In this document: positions 1 through 10,875 of the stretch, one piece after another | Position numbering within the stretch: the first letter of the stretch is position 1 | Layout: each line of letters starts with the position of its first letter | Source: Colwellia sp. | GTDB lineage: Bacteria; Pseudomonadota; Gammaproteobacteria; Enterobacterales; Alteromonadaceae | Direction of reading: 5' to 3' | DNA length: 64,000 nt | Assembly (NCBI RefSeq): GCF_013214175.1 | Contig: NZ_JABSPA010000002.1 | Span: 682,001-746,000 of the forward strand | Notes under the pieces: model-generated | Databases searched by the model: none | Told to the model about the DNA's origin: nothing | What the model saw: the letters and a program-made list of their open reading frames with translations, nothing else | Translations under genes and position numbers: made by a program

Positions 1-158
1 ACACGGGTTAAAGGAGCATTTTCTTTAGCATATTGTCGAGACTCTCCGGTCGCAGTGTAAACAATATTAACAAAGCGGTGTTCAACCCCAGTTACTGTAC
101 CCAATCCTTGATCTGATTCACTGTCACTGATCCAACGCTGACCTAGCTGAAATGGCAT
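1..158 (-). CDS. rapA: RapA (HepA), RNA polymerase-associated ATPase, 5' part only
   Basis: The minus strand carries the first 52 codons of a gene that runs out of the window. The protein begins [12 protein letters not shown] and continues with a GLGTV segment, which is the N-terminal Tudor-like region of gammaproteobacterial RapA, the SWI2/SNF2-type ATPase that binds core RNA polymerase and promotes its recycling. The helicase domains lie outside, so function is inferred only from this very conserved N-terminus. It is divergent from the PhoH-like gene, with about 300 bases between the two starts. Confidence 0.85.
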   Translation of the reverse strand, partial: MPFQLGQRWISDSESDQGLGTVTGVEHRFVNIVYTATGESRQYAKENAPLTR

Positions 159-459
159 AAACTTACTTCTCCGACGATTGCTTAGTAATTACTTTCTATT
201 TAATAAAACTAGAGACTAAGCATTAAAAACTTGGGGTAAAAAAAGGGCGCTATAATACTCTTTATCATAGACGGAATCATTAAAAAATTGTGCTTGCTTC
301 ACGATAATTTAGAGATTATTGTGGAACAGACCAATTCTATTAATTTATTGCTAGCTCAGCGCCGCATTAATAGGCTTGGTATAAGCTATACTTTAGTAGG
401 TATAGATTAAAGTATTGCTCTTTTATATTTGTTTTGTCAGTGACTCACGGAGATAGCCC
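159..459. other. Divergent intergenic region between rapA and the PhoH-like gene
   Basis: This stretch holds the control region of two divergent genes. A perfect TATAAT hexamer at 251-256 points rightward, but the nearest TTG-type -35 (231-236) is only 14 bases away, so the promoter is tentative. A short in-frame stretch from GTG 321 to the stop at 410 (29 codons) has no good ribosome binding site and is not called a gene. Confidence 0.4.
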
Positions 460-1911
460 ATGACTAAAGAGAATATGAATAATGAGAATATGTTAAGTGA
501 TAAATTAGCCCATCCATCTTCAGCCGAAGAGACCGCCGACCAACAAATTGTCTATATTTTAGATACCAATATCCTTTTGCACGAACCTTTCGCTTTTTTA
601 TCGTTTAAAGAGCACGATGTAGTTGTGCCTATGACAGTGCTAGAAGAACTCGATTCAATTAAAGATAGACGTAAAGATGTTAGTCGTGATGCTAGAGTTG
701 CAATTCGAGCATTGGAAGACACGCTAAGAGATGCCAGTCCAGAGGAGGTGCTTGCTGGCGTTAAACTGCCACAAAATGATGAACAGCATCCCAGTGGTTG
801 TCTCGCTATTATTAATGATTATGCCTTAAAACAAACAGCGCATACGTTATCTTTTAATGAAAATGATAACCGTATCATTAACGCCGCCTTACATATTCAA
901 AAGAAAACCCCACACAAGAAAATTGTTTTAGTGACTAAAGATATTAATATGCGTTTGAAAGCTAAGGGAGCAGGGCTGGCGCATGTTGAAGATTATAGAA
1001 CAGATCAACTGATTGATGATATCCAATTTCTCACTAAAGGTTATCATCGATTTGAAGGGGATTTTTGGCAACAAATTCAGTCCGTAGATACTGAGACAGA
1101 AGGACGAAATACCACTCATTATGTTGCTCGCGATGCAGTGCCTTTAGCTTATATCAATGAATATTTGCTTGATGATGGCGATAGTTTTGCTGGTAAAGTT
1201 ACAGGCTGGGATGATGATCGTATTTCCATATTAGATCTTGGTCGAGAGCGCTTGTTAGCCAAAAATGCCTGGGGTATTCATCCTAAAAATGTTTATCAAG
1301 GCATGGCGATGGACGCTTTACTTGACCCTAATATTGATTTGGTCATTCTTACCGGACCGGCAGGCTGTGGTAAAACCCTACTTGCCTTGGCAACTGCTTT
1401 AGAGCAAGTGATAGAACGTGGTTTATATGACAAAATTATTGTCACGCGAAGTACGCCGGAAATTGCCGAGTCCATCGGTTTTTTACCTGGTACTGAAGAA
1501 GAAAAGATGGCGCCTTGGTTGGCCGCAATAACCGATTCACTTGAGGTATTGCATAAACAAGATGAAAGTATGCATGGCAGTTTGAATTACATTATAGAAA
1601 AAGCCAATATTCAATTTAAGTCGGTAAACTTTATGCGTGGCCGCAGTATTCAAAATGCGCTAGTACTTCTTGATGAATGTCAAAACTTAACCGCGGCTCA
1701 GCTAAAAACTATTATCACCCGCTGTGGCGAAGGCACTAAAATAGTGTGTTCAGGAAATTTGGCACAAATTGATAGTAACTATTTAACCGCAGTTACTTCA
1801 GGGTTAACTTATATTGTTGAGCGTTTTAAGGACTTTCCTGGTTCTGCTACGGTTAATTTAAATGGCGTGGTGCGAAGCCGACTGGCTTCTTTTGCCGAAG
1901 AGAATTTGTAA
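460..1911 (+). CDS. PIN domain plus PhoH-like ATPase (YlaK type)
   Basis: This 483-residue protein joins an N-terminal PIN-type nuclease domain (about residues 30-160, starting at YILDTNILLHEP with later conserved acidic residues) to a C-terminal PhoH P-loop ATPase domain. The Walker A motif GPAGCGKT starts at residue 299 and the Walker B motif with DE is at 405-406. PhoH2-type fusions are RNA-directed ATPase/nuclease proteins in other bacteria; the cellular role here is not shown. The ATG at 460 is preceded by GGAGA at good spacing. The gene appears monocistronic, with a hairpin terminator about 130 bases downstream. It is not the short PhoH (YbeZ), which lacks a PIN domain. Confidence 0.9.
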   Translation: MTKENMNNENMLSDKLAHPSSAEETADQQIVYILDTNILLHEPFAFLSFKEHDVVVPMTVLEELDSIKDRRKDVSRDARVAIRALEDTLRDASPEEVLAGVKLPQNDEQHPSGCLAIINDYALKQTAHTLSFNENDNRIINAALHIQKKTPHKKIVLVTKDINMRLKAKGAGLAHVEDYRTDQLIDDIQFLTKGYHRFEGDFWQQIQSVDTETEGRNTTHYVARDAVPLAYINEYLLDDGDSFAGKVTGWDDDRISILDLGRERLLAKNAWGIHPKNVYQGMAMDALLDPNIDLVILTGPAGCGKTLLALATALEQVIERGLYDKIIVTRSTPEIAESIGFLPGTEEEKMAPWLAAITDSLEVLHKQDESMHGSLNYIIEKANIQFKSVNFMRGRSIQNALVLLDECQNLTAAQLKTIITRCGEGTKIVCSGNLAQIDSNYLTAVTSGLTYIVERFKDFPGSATVNLNGVVRSRLASFAEENL

Positions 1912-2040
1912 CTTTTCATAGAGAAAGTAGCAACGACTTCTAAGTAAGGTGATTAAACCTTACTGAATGAGCTTCTATTTTTTCGATCTATTTTATTAAG
2001 CCTTTTCCATTAAGGTTTAGAAAATGCATAGAAAACAATA

Positions 2041-2075
2041 AAGCACTGCTAAAAGTTAATTTCAGCGGTGCTTTT
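2041..2075 (+). terminator. Probable intrinsic terminator after the PhoH-like gene
   Basis: AAGCACTGCT at 2041-2050 pairs with AGCGGTGCTT at 2064-2073 with one T-G wobble, followed by a short T run. Confidence 0.6.
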
Positions 2076-2157
2076 CCTTGTTTAACTCTTGTTTAAATGG
2101 GGTGACTGCTTTAACTTATCTAGTTAACTGGCTATATAAAAAAATTAAGGCGATTTA

Positions 2158-5100
2158 GTGTATTACCAAGCGGGCATAAATACAGTTTTTAGGCGTTATA
2201 ACACCACAGTTGTGGTTGCCTTTATTGTTATTATTCTCGTAGCCTTTTCGGCTGCTTCTTTTCGTTATTTTAATCAGATTTCCAAACATAAACAGCAAAG
2301 TTTGGCTGAGCTTAGTCAAGAAGCTCAACAGCTAAATAATATGCTAGAGCAAAGCGCTCAAGCTGTGGTGGGTATAGAAGAATTTGCCGAATATGTTCTG
2401 AAACACCCTAATGAAATCAATATCCCTATGCCTTCCTTATCACAGCAAGGAGAGATGTTTTATTTAAACAAGCCCCTGCATGATGTCATTAAACAAGGTA
2501 AGCGTTTAAGCAGTAATATTACTGGTATAGGGCAAGTGAGTCAGTTTAGCGAGGCTAAAAAACAAGAAATCGCTATGGCTAATGCACTAACACCGGCATT
2601 TATTGCTGCACAAAATATCATAGAAGAAGCGACTTGGTTTTATTATGTTTCCTTCAGTGACTTTGTCAATATCTACCCTTGGGTTGACCGAGAAGTTTGG
2701 CAGTTTAGTCATAAAACCTTAATGAGTCCATATAACCAAGAAGTGCGTACACTTACGTCAAGTAATAATCGTGTGCTCTGGTCCCCTCCTTATCTTGATG
2801 CGGCCGGTGGAGGCATGAATGCTTCAGTGGGTACAGGTGTTTTTCATCGTGACAAGCTGTTAGGCGCAGTCGTTATTGATGTCAATTTATCGCGTTTACA
2901 TGCTAGTTTGACCGAGCTAGAATCAAGTGATCAAGGGCTTATTTTATACAATCAAAATAATGATATTTTATTGGCTAAGCGCCTGGGAAAAGAGTCGTTA
3001 AGTTATCGTGCTTCTTGGCAAGATTTACTGCCGAAATCATTACAGAGTTTGAGCGCCGAAAAGTTAACTAAAGTAGGTGATTCGGAGCGATTTGGTGATT
3101 GGTTTATAGAAAAGCAAGTGCTTGCAGTTAACGGCTGGACGTTACTTAAATATCAAAGTTATGAGAGTTTTTCTGCGCCTCAGTACAGTGATTTTGTTTT
3201 CGTCTTTGCCACGCTGTTTATTGGTTTGTTAGCTTTTCTTATGTTAGTTAATACCATGACAAAGCGTACTTTTATTAAGCCAACCACAGAATTTATTAGC
3301 CATATACAATATTGTGCCGAAGGTGACCCAGGTAAAATTACCCCCGCAGCTGATTGGTTACATTGGTTTCAAGTGGTTGAAGATATCTTTGTGCAGAATC
3401 GAAGCCTACTTTTACAACTGACTGAACAAAATGATGTGCTCGATAGTCGTGTTATAGAAAAAACCAAAGCGTTACAAGAAACGAGTGCAAAACATCAACG
3501 TGATTATGCGCTATTACGCTCGGTGATGAATGCCATTCCCGAATTGATTGTCTTTAATGACCCAAACGGCTTGTTAATGGGCTGTAATAAAGCTTTTGAA
3601 CGATTGGCTAATCAATCAGTTGAGCAAATGTTAGGATTTAAATCAGTGAGTTTTATGCCTACTGCATTAGCGCAAGAAGTGAATCGTTTAAACGCCACAT
3701 GTAATGATATTTACCCTCAACAAGCACTCATAAGGGCAGGGGATTATATTTACCAAGGCTTTTGTAATCAATTCACCGATGAGCAAGGTAATATTCTTGG
3801 CTCTATCAGTATTTTTCATGATGTGACTTTACAGCAAGAAACACAGTCAGCGTTGGAAAAAGCAAAAGACCAAGCGGAATACGCGAATAAAGTAAAAATA
3901 CAGTTTCTTGCCAATATGAGTCACGAGGTCAGAACGCCAATAAATGCTATGCAAGGCATGATGGACTTATTGGCACATACCTCTTTAGATAATCGCCAAC
4001 AACATTATTTAGTCAACGCGCAGGGTGCTTCCTCAACCTTGCTACACCTTGTTGATGAATTATTGGATTTATCTAAGATTGAGGCGGGTAAAATGATCGT
4101 CAGTCAAGATGTGGTCAATCTGCCGACCATAATTGATAAGGCGTTAAAGTTAAACTTAAGTAATGTTGATCATAAACGGGTCGAAGTGACCGTTGATATG
4201 GCGGTAGAGGTGCCCAGCAATGTCATCAGTGATGAAATGCGCTTAGTGCAAGTGCTGGCTAACTTATTTAATAATGCCATCAAATTTACCGAGCAAGGCG
4301 AAATTAAGTTAATTGTTGATGCACTGTCGACTAATGATAGTGAGGTTCAAGTACGCTTTCGGGTAATCGATACGGGTATCGGCATTGCCAGTGACAATCA
4401 AAGTCATTTATTTAACGCCTTTAGTCAAGCTGATGAGTCAATGACGCGAAAATATGGTGGCTCAGGCTTAGGTTTATCCATTTGTCAGCAAATTATTAAG
4501 TTGCTCGGTGGCGAGATCAGTCTTACCAGTGAATTAGGGCAAGGCAGTGAACTGAGCTTTGTTATACCCCTGCAGCGTGCTCAGTTTGAATGCAGCAATA
4601 AAGTAATTGCTGATACGTTATTTCTTCAGTCAAACCATCATTCGACCGAAGGAATATCAAAGCTACCAGCAGAATTAACTCAGCCGCTAATCACAGGTAT
4701 TACAATTTATGCGATAAATCAAAAGTTATCGGCGAGCTTTGTCGAAAGTATTACTCAGATGAATTGGTTATTGCATGAGGTGCACAGTGTTGACGATTTG
4801 TATCAATTAGAGATTGTCGAAAACAGTGTCTTATTTATTGATGAAGCAGCCTTTGTTGCCGAGCAAAGCCGACAAGACACTATTATGCCCTTAACAGCGT
4901 TTAGATTACTTTGTCTGTGTCAGCCGGCATTAACGCAATTGAGTAATGAAACCTGTGATTACCTCGATAAGCTATCTGCTCCCTATTTACTGGTTGATAT
5001 GCCGTTATTTCGTTATTCCCTTGATCAAATATCACAGGCTTTACTTGCTAAATCCGGCTCTGCCACCGAACAATATAAAAGTGCTGGCGTGAATAGTACT

Positions 5101-5583
5101 GTCATGAAAAGAGGACATAGCCAAGCTTATCGACCAAGCTCAAGCAATCAAACAGCAAGGGGCAATACACAAAAGCCATTAATGATAAAAGACGAACAGA
5201 GCTTACAAGGTGTTTCAGTTTTATTAGTGGAAGATAACTTAGTTAACCAGCTCGTTGCTAAAGAGCTACTGCTGAATATGCACGCTAAGGTCACTATTGC
5301 TGATAACGGTCAACGGGCTATAGATACCCTAGCAGAGTATCATTTTGATGTGGTATTGATGGATATTCAAATGCCAATTATGGATGGCCTTACCGCCGCT
5401 AAACTTATTAGAGCGCAAAGTAAATATCAACATTTACCTATTGTGGCCATGACCGCTCATGCTAGAGACGAAGATAAACAACAAAGTTTAGCCGCAGGCA
5501 TGAACTTGCATATGCCTAAACCCGTTACCGGGCAAGCTTTGCTTACTTGCATAAAACAAGTTCTTAGTGAGGTAGAAACTTAA
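2158..5583 (+). CDS. Hybrid sensor histidine kinase, ArcS-like (Cache, PAS, HisKA, HATPase, pseudo-REC, REC)
   Basis: This is an 1141-residue membrane hybrid kinase. Two membrane segments (about residues 16-36 and 345-368) bracket a roughly 300-residue periplasmic region that looks like a double Cache sensor. A PAS domain follows (about 475-590), then HisKA with phospho-acceptor His589 in NMSHEVRTP, and an HATPase domain with N box, DTGIGIA and GGSGLGLS. Residues about 850-980 look like a receiver that has lost its acidic pocket, and a true receiver ends the protein with Asp1069 in VVLMDIQMP. There is no HPt domain, so phosphate must pass to a separate HPt protein. The layout agrees with what I recall of Shewanella ArcS, and hptA and arcA lie 14 kb away. 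The start is GTG with AAGG seven bases upstream. The ArcS assignment is an inference; hybrid kinase is certain. Confidence 0.85.
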   Translation: MYYQAGINTVFRRYNTTVVVAFIVIILVAFSAASFRYFNQISKHKQQSLAELSQEAQQLNNMLEQSAQAVVGIEEFAEYVLKHPNEINIPMPSLSQQGEMFYLNKPLHDVIKQGKRLSSNITGIGQVSQFSEAKKQEIAMANALTPAFIAAQNIIEEATWFYYVSFSDFVNIYPWVDREVWQFSHKTLMSPYNQEVRTLTSSNNRVLWSPPYLDAAGGGMNASVGTGVFHRDKLLGAVVIDVNLSRLHASLTELESSDQGLILYNQNNDILLAKRLGKESLSYRASWQDLLPKSLQSLSAEKLTKVGDSERFGDWFIEKQVLAVNGWTLLKYQSYESFSAPQYSDFVFVFATLFIGLLAFLMLVNTMTKRTFIKPTTEFISHIQYCAEGDPGKITPAADWLHWFQVVEDIFVQNRSLLLQLTEQNDVLDSRVIEKTKALQETSAKHQRDYALLRSVMNAIPELIVFNDPNGLLMGCNKAFERLANQSVEQMLGFKSVSFMPTALAQEVNRLNATCNDIYPQQALIRAGDYIYQGFCNQFTDEQGNILGSISIFHDVTLQQETQSALEKAKDQAEYANKVKIQFLANMSHEVRTPINAMQGMMDLLAHTSLDNRQQHYLVNAQGASSTLLHLVDELLDLSKIEAGKMIVSQDVVNLPTIIDKALKLNLSNVDHKRVEVTVDMAVEVPSNVISDEMRLVQVLANLFNNAIKFTEQGEIKLIVDALSTNDSEVQVRFRVIDTGIGIASDNQSHLFNAFSQADESMTRKYGGSGLGLSICQQIIKLLGGEISLTSELGQGSELSFVIPLQRAQFECSNKVIADTLFLQSNHHSTEGISKLPAELTQPLITGITIYAINQKLSASFVESITQMNWLLHEVHSVDDLYQLEIVENSVLFIDEAAFVAEQSRQDTIMPLTAFRLLCLCQPALTQLSNETCDYLDKLSAPYLLVDMPLFRYSLDQISQALLAKSGSATEQYKSAGVNSTVMKRGHSQAYRPSSSNQTARGNTQKPLMIKDEQSLQGVSVLLVEDNLVNQLVAKELLLNMHAKVTIADNGQRAIDTLAEYHFDVVLMDIQMPIMDGLTAAKLIRAQSKYQHLPIVAMTAHARDEDKQQSLAAGMNLHMPKPVTGQALLTCIKQVLSEVET

Positions 5584-5626
5584 GCTATTAGCCTAAGTTT
5601 TCAGGTTCGATAGTTAGCTTAAATTT

Positions 5627-6103
5627 TTAGCTTAAGTTTTTAGAGAAGAGTTGCTCTAATTTTTTGATGGTATCACTGATTTTGCTAACATCGGTAGGAG
5701 CAATAAAAATAGTATCATCACCGGCAATAGTACCAAGTACACCATCACTTTTACTTAAACTATCAAGTAGTCGAGCTATTAACTGCGCTGCGCCTGGGCT
5801 TGTTTGCACAATAATCATTACTTCGTTGTGCTCTATTTCTAACACTAATTGCTTGAGTGGGCTTTGTGCTGTTGGTACACCTAACTCTGCAGGCAAACAA
5901 TAAACCATTTCTTGGCGAGCATTACGGGTTCGTACAGCACCATATTTACTGAGCATGCGAGATATTTTTGATTGGCTGATATTTTCAAAACCATTGGCTT
6001 TTAATGCCTCAACAATTTCACCTTGAGAGCCAAACTGTTCTTGTTTTAATAAACCTTTAAATGCTTGTACTAGTGCTTCTTGTTTTTGTAAAGCGCTCAT
6101 CAT
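5627..6103 (-). CDS. argR: Arginine repressor ArgR
   Basis: This 158-residue protein matches ArgR along its whole length (E. coli 156). The N-terminal winged helix (about 1-75) contains [19 protein letters not shown], the DNA-recognition segment. The C-terminal domain (about 82-155) contains [11 protein letters not shown], the arginine-binding and hexamerisation region. It represses arginine biosynthesis genes with L-arginine as co-repressor. It is divergent from mdh, the same neighbourhood as in E. coli. Two adjacent ATG codons exist and either could be the start. It converges on the hybrid kinase gene with only 43 bases between the stops. Confidence 0.97.
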   Translation of the reverse strand: MMSALQKQEALVQAFKGLLKQEQFGSQGEIVEALKANGFENISQSKISRMLSKYGAVRTRNARQEMVYCLPAELGVPTAQSPLKQLVLEIEHNEVMIIVQTSPGAAQLIARLLDSLSKSDGVLGTIAGDDTIFIAPTDVSKISDTIKKLEQLFSKNLS

Positions 6104-6338
6104 GCGTAATTAACCCTGTAATAGACTAAAGTGGCGTTTGTAATCAGTGTGATAAACGCTAGTATACGTTATCGTGTCATCATACTGGAAGTTAATATCC
6201 GGTATAAGGTTATAACAATTGTTTTTTACCTGCTTATACTATATCTTTTGCTCTGCAAAAATTAACGTATTTACTCGAATAATATTTTAATAATTCATTG
6301 TATAACAAATAAACCCCACTTAATTTCGGAGAAATCAC

Positions 6339-7274
6339 ATGAAAGTAGCTGTTTTAGGCGCCGCAGGCGGTATTGGTCAAGCATTATCTTTATTATTAAA
6401 AACTCAACTTCCAGCAGGTTCTGAGTTATCTTTATATGATGTTGCCCCTGTAGTTCCTGGTGTTGCTGTAGATTTATCACACATCCCAACTGACGTTAAA
6501 GTTGCTGGTTTTGGTCGTGACGACCTTAACGGTGCGTTAACAGGTGCTGATATTGTTTTGATTCCAGCAGGTATGCCACGTAAGCCGGGTATGGATCGTG
6601 CTGATTTATTCAACGTAAATGCTGGCATTATTAAAGTATTGGCTGAAGGCATTGCGGCAAACTGTCCAAAAGCATTAGTTGGTGTAATTACTAACCCAGT
6701 TAACGGTACTGTGCCAATTGTTGCAGAAGTATTCAAAAAAGCGGGCACTTATGATGCTGCTCGTCTTTTCGGTATAACTACATTAGATGTTATCCGTTCA
6801 GAAGCTTTTGTTGCTGAGCTTAAAGGCCTTGATGTTGCGACTGTTAAGGTTCCAGTAATTGGCGGCCACTCAGGTACAACTATTTTACCATTACTTTCTC
6901 AAGTTGAAGGTACTACTTTCTCTGAAGAAGAAGTTGCTACGCTTACTCCTCGCATCCAAAATGCTGGAACTGAAGTTGTTGAAGCAAAAGCGGGTGGCGG
7001 TTCTGCAACACTTTCAATGGGTGCAGCTGCTGCTCGTTTTTGTATGTCTTTGGTTAAAGGTTTACAAGGCGAAGATGTTGTTGATTACGCTTATGTTGAA
7101 GGCAAAGGCGAAGATGCATTGTTTTTCGCACAACAAGTACGTCTTGGCGTAAATGGTGTTAGTGAAATTTTATCTTACGGCGAGCTAAGTGCTTTTGAGC
7201 AAAAAGCAAAAGAAGATATGCTAGCGACATTAAAGAAAGACATCAAAGAAGGTGTTGATTTTATGGCTAGCTAA
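6339..7274 (+). CDS. mdh: Malate dehydrogenase
   Basis: This 311-residue NAD-dependent malate dehydrogenase interconverts malate and oxaloacetate in the TCA cycle. It starts [19 protein letters not shown], the Rossmann glycine-rich motif, has the substrate-binding arginines in [10 protein letters not shown], and the catalytic histidine at residue 177 in GGHSG. Length and sequence match the gammaproteobacterial enzyme (312 residues). The ATG follows CGGAGAAATC, a good ribosome binding site. It is monocistronic, divergent from argR, with a terminator 80 bases downstream. ArcA controls mdh in E. coli, but I found no convincing ArcA box in its upstream region. Confidence 0.98.
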   Translation: MKVAVLGAAGGIGQALSLLLKTQLPAGSELSLYDVAPVVPGVAVDLSHIPTDVKVAGFGRDDLNGALTGADIVLIPAGMPRKPGMDRADLFNVNAGIIKVLAEGIAANCPKALVGVITNPVNGTVPIVAEVFKKAGTYDAARLFGITTLDVIRSEAFVAELKGLDVATVKVPVIGGHSGTTILPLLSQVEGTTFSEEEVATLTPRIQNAGTEVVEAKAGGGSATLSMGAAAARFCMSLVKGLQGEDVVDYAYVEGKGEDALFFAQQVRLGVNGVSEILSYGELSAFEQKAKEDMLATLKKDIKEGVDFMAS

Positions 7275-7353
7275 GCTGCCATAAAACTTATACCTAAACC
7301 GCTAAAGCGTCTTGAAAAACGCGCCTTCAAGTGGTTTGGGCATATACCTTATA

Positions 7354-7404
7354 AAAAAACGCTGTTATCGATTGGTTTTTACTTATTGGTAATAGTGTTT
7401 TTTT
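7354..7404 (+). terminator. Intrinsic terminator after mdh
   Basis: AAAAAACGCTGTTATC pairs with GTAATAGTGTTTTTT through a 19-base loop, with two G-T wobbles, and the right arm ends in a T run. Confidence 0.7.
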
Positions 7405-7539
7405 ATGCCTGGTTTTCAGGTGTTAATTCCGATAGGTAGTCGCAAGAGGTAACCATGAAAGACGCTGATGAAAGGTGCTCATGATAGAGAATCACAGCAA
7501 ATAACTACTGTGATATATTTATGGGATTAAAGGGGGGAA

Positions 7540-8523
7540 TTAATGACTTCTATTGGCGGCGATATGCGCTAAGGCAATTAATGCTTGCTTGTGTTCACTG
7601 TCAGCAATAATGTCTAGTGCCTTAATGGCTTTGTCCGCTTCAATTTCAGCCTGTTGCTGGGTATAACGTAAAGAGCCAGTTTCTTCCATAGCTTCGAGTA
7701 TTAAATCAAGGTTATCCATGCCATTACCAAGTTCAATCGCTTCTTTGATCAGTGCTTGTTGAGCGTTATTACCATGTTTCATGGCATAAATCAGTGGTAG
7801 GGTAGGTTTGCCTTCAGCAAGGTCGTCACCGACATTTTTGCCCATTTCTTTGGCATCAGCAGTGTAATCCATAATGTCATCTACTAACTGAAACGCAGTC
7901 CCAAGAAATGTTCCATAATCAGCCATGGCTTGTTCAACTTTTTCATCTTTTTGTGCTATTACTGCAGCAAGACGGGTTGCCGCTTCAAACAATTTAGCCG
8001 TTTTACAATAAATGACCTGCATATAACTTTCTTCTGTGGTGCTCGCATCATTGCAGTTCATCAACTGCAATACTTCACCTTCGGCAACTATATTAGTGGC
8101 TTCAGATAAAATATCCATAATGCGCATATCACCTAATTTGGTCATCATTTGGAAAGAGCGAGTATAAAGAAAGTCACCAACGAGTACGCTGGCGCTGTTA
8201 CCAAATAAAGCATTGGCCGTTTCTCTGCCGCGGCGCATATTAGACTCATCAACAACATCATCGTGTAATAACGTTGCTGTATGAATAAATTCGATAATGG
8301 CGGCAATATCCAAGTGCTGTTCGCCCTGGTACGACAAAGCTCTAGCAGCAAGCACTGTTAACATAGGGCGCATACGTTTACCGCCGCCGTTAACAATATA
8401 AATACCGAGTTGATTAATTAATGCGACATCAGATTGTAATTGATCATAGATAAGATCATTGACTGCTGTCATGTCGCTTTGCGCTAATGCCTGTATTGCT
8501 TTAATATTTACTTTATTGCCCAT
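7540..8523 (-). CDS. ispB: Octaprenyl diphosphate synthase
   Basis: This 327-residue all-trans polyprenyl synthase extends farnesyl diphosphate with isopentenyl units to make the ubiquinone and menaquinone side chain. Both aspartate-rich motifs are present: LLHDDVVDESNMRRG (first DDxxD) and FQLVDDIMDY followed by GKNVGDDLAEGKPTLP. Length agrees with E. coli IspB (323). It is divergent from rplU, a position conserved throughout the Gammaproteobacteria, which supports IspB over IspA-type short-chain synthases. The exact chain length of the product cannot be read from sequence. Confidence 0.95.
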   Translation of the reverse strand: MGNKVNIKAIQALAQSDMTAVNDLIYDQLQSDVALINQLGIYIVNGGGKRMRPMLTVLAARALSYQGEQHLDIAAIIEFIHTATLLHDDVVDESNMRRGRETANALFGNSASVLVGDFLYTRSFQMMTKLGDMRIMDILSEATNIVAEGEVLQLMNCNDASTTEESYMQVIYCKTAKLFEAATRLAAVIAQKDEKVEQAMADYGTFLGTAFQLVDDIMDYTADAKEMGKNVGDDLAEGKPTLPLIYAMKHGNNAQQALIKEAIELGNGMDNLDLILEAMEETGSLRYTQQQAEIEADKAIKALDIIADSEHKQALIALAHIAANRSH

Positions 8524-8706
8524 GCTGCTTTTCTTTAGCTGTTTTGACTAGATATCAATCAAAAATATTCAATTGGTGAAGATGGCAAAGTTTACACTAA
8601 ATTTTAGGCAAAAGTAGTTTTCTAGTGGCTTTGTGTTAATTCTTAGGCCAAAAGCAAAATAAAAGCATAAAAGGTCAATAAAGTTAATAAATGATCATAT
8701 TTATAC

Positions 8707-8735
8707 TTGCCCTAATTATATTCTTCGCGTAGAAT
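8707..8735 (+). promoter_or_regulatory. Probable sigma-70 promoter for rplU-rpmA
   Basis: TTGCCC at 8707-8712 and TAGAAT at 8730-8735 are separated by 17 bases, about 60 bases before the rplU start. Confidence 0.6.
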
Positions 8736-8794
8736 TTGCGCCCTATATTTTTAAAATTAGCGTCACATATTTGATGGCGCAGTACGGAGTAGCT

Positions 8795-9106
8795 ATGTAC
8801 GCGGTATTCCAAAGCGGTGGTAAACAGCATCGTGTAACCGAAGGACAAACAGTTCGTCTAGAAAAGCTTGAGCTTGAAGTAGGCGCAACAGTAGAATTTG
8901 ATAACGTTTTAATGATCGCAGATGGCGATAACATCAATGTAGGCGCGCCTTACGTTGCTGGTGGTAAAGTTATAGCTGAGGTTGTTACTCAAGCTCGTGC
9001 TGCTAAAGTTACCATTGTTAAATTTAAACGTCGTAAGCATTCACGCAAGCAAGCGGGCCATCGTCAATGGTTCACTGAAGTGAAGATTACTGGTATTAAC
9101 GGCTAA
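8795..9106 (+). CDS. rplU: 50S ribosomal protein bL21
   Basis: This is the 103-residue ribosomal protein bL21, beginning [14 protein letters not shown] and ending with [17 protein letters not shown] sequence typical of the family, which binds 23S rRNA. The frame is open from 8771, but the start at 8795 is preceded by GGAG at 8786-8789 and gives the exact family length. It is co-transcribed with rpmA, 16 bases downstream. Confidence 0.98.
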   Translation: MYAVFQSGGKQHRVTEGQTVRLEKLELEVGATVEFDNVLMIADGDNINVGAPYVAGGKVIAEVVTQARAAKVTIVKFKRRKHSRKQAGHRQWFTEVKITGING

Positions 9107-9122
9107 TTAGGAGCATTTTGAC

Positions 9123-9380
9123 ATGGCACATAAGAAAGCTGCAGGTAGTACACGAAATGGTCGCGATTCAGAAGCAAAACGCCTAGGTGTTAAACGCTTT
9201 GGTGGTGAATCTGTTTTAGCTGGTAACATTATTGTTCGTCAACGTGGTACTCGTTTCCACGCTGGTAGCAACATGGGTATCGGTAAAGATCATACTTTAT
9301 TTGCTTTATCTGACGGTAAAGTACAATTTGAAGTTAAAGGTCCAAAGAGTCGTAAGTTCGTTAGCATTATCGCTGACTAA
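9123..9380 (+). CDS. rpmA: 50S ribosomal protein bL27
   Basis: This 85-residue protein is bL27, whose N-terminal tail reaches the peptidyl transferase centre. It begins [19 protein letters not shown] and has no cleavable N-terminal extension of the Firmicutes kind. It lies directly after rplU with a TAGGAG ribosome binding site in the 16-base gap, and a strong terminator follows, so rplU-rpmA is a closed two-gene operon separate from obgE. Confidence 0.98.
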   Translation: MAHKKAAGSTRNGRDSEAKRLGVKRFGGESVLAGNIIVRQRGTRFHAGSNMGIGKDHTLFALSDGKVQFEVKGPKSRKFVSIIAD

Positions 9381-9400
9381 TAAGAACTTAGATTTATAAA

Positions 9401-9430
9401 AACCTCGCTTCACAGCGAGGTTTTTTTTTA
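9401..9430 (+). terminator. Intrinsic terminator of the rplU-rpmA operon
   Basis: AACCTCGCT at 9401-9409 and AGCGAGGTT form a perfect stem with a short loop, followed by a run of nine T. Confidence 0.92.
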
Positions 9431-9440
9431 GTTTTTTTTT

Positions 9441-9469
9441 GACCTACTAAGAATGATTTTTAGTCGGTC
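9441..9469. repeat. Inverted repeat upstream of obgE
   Basis: GACCTACTAA (9441-9450) and TTAGTCGGTC (9460-9469) are inverted with nine of ten positions paired. The site lies just upstream of a TATACT hexamer (9480-9485) that could be the obgE -10, so it could be an operator or an RNA hairpin. Confidence 0.4.
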
Positions 9470-9556
9470 AAAAATAGTTTATACTAGCGGTAGATATAGC
9501 AAACGGATTAGTCCGATTGCTCTTAAGCACAAGCATTACCACATTAGGGTTATTGA

Positions 9557-10726
<1,170 letters not shown>

Positions 10727-10752
10727 GTTTTTATCACAATAATTGATATTAT

Positions 10753-10788
10753 AAGCACTGGTTTATTTACTTAAAGCAGTGTTTTTTT
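10753..10788 (+). terminator. Intrinsic terminator after obgE
   Basis: AAGCACTG (10753-10760) pairs with CAGTGTTT (10777-10784) and the right arm runs on into T residues. Confidence 0.65.
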
Positions 10789-10875
10789 ATGCGTATAATT
10801 CAGTGTTTTTTAACTTAGTTTTTTATTCCGCCTTTTACTAACGATAATACCAAAAAATAATTTTGAGAGTTTCAA

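Noticed and set aside
321..410. Short GTG-started frame of 29 codons upstream of the PhoH-like gene
   Set aside because: No ribosome binding site, no recognisable product and within the size expected by chance in AT-rich DNA.
6210..6320. ArcA or ARG box between argR and mdh
   Set aside because: AT-rich half matches such as GTTAAT and AATTCA occur, but no full-length match good enough to separate from background.
6404..6748. 114-codon open frame antisense to mdh
   Set aside because: Fully covered by a certain gene on the other strand; its composition reflects the mdh codons.
7491..7514. ATCACAG/CTGTGAT hairpin as the ispB terminator
   Set aside because: The 7-base stem has no T run on the minus strand and is weak; it could be chance.
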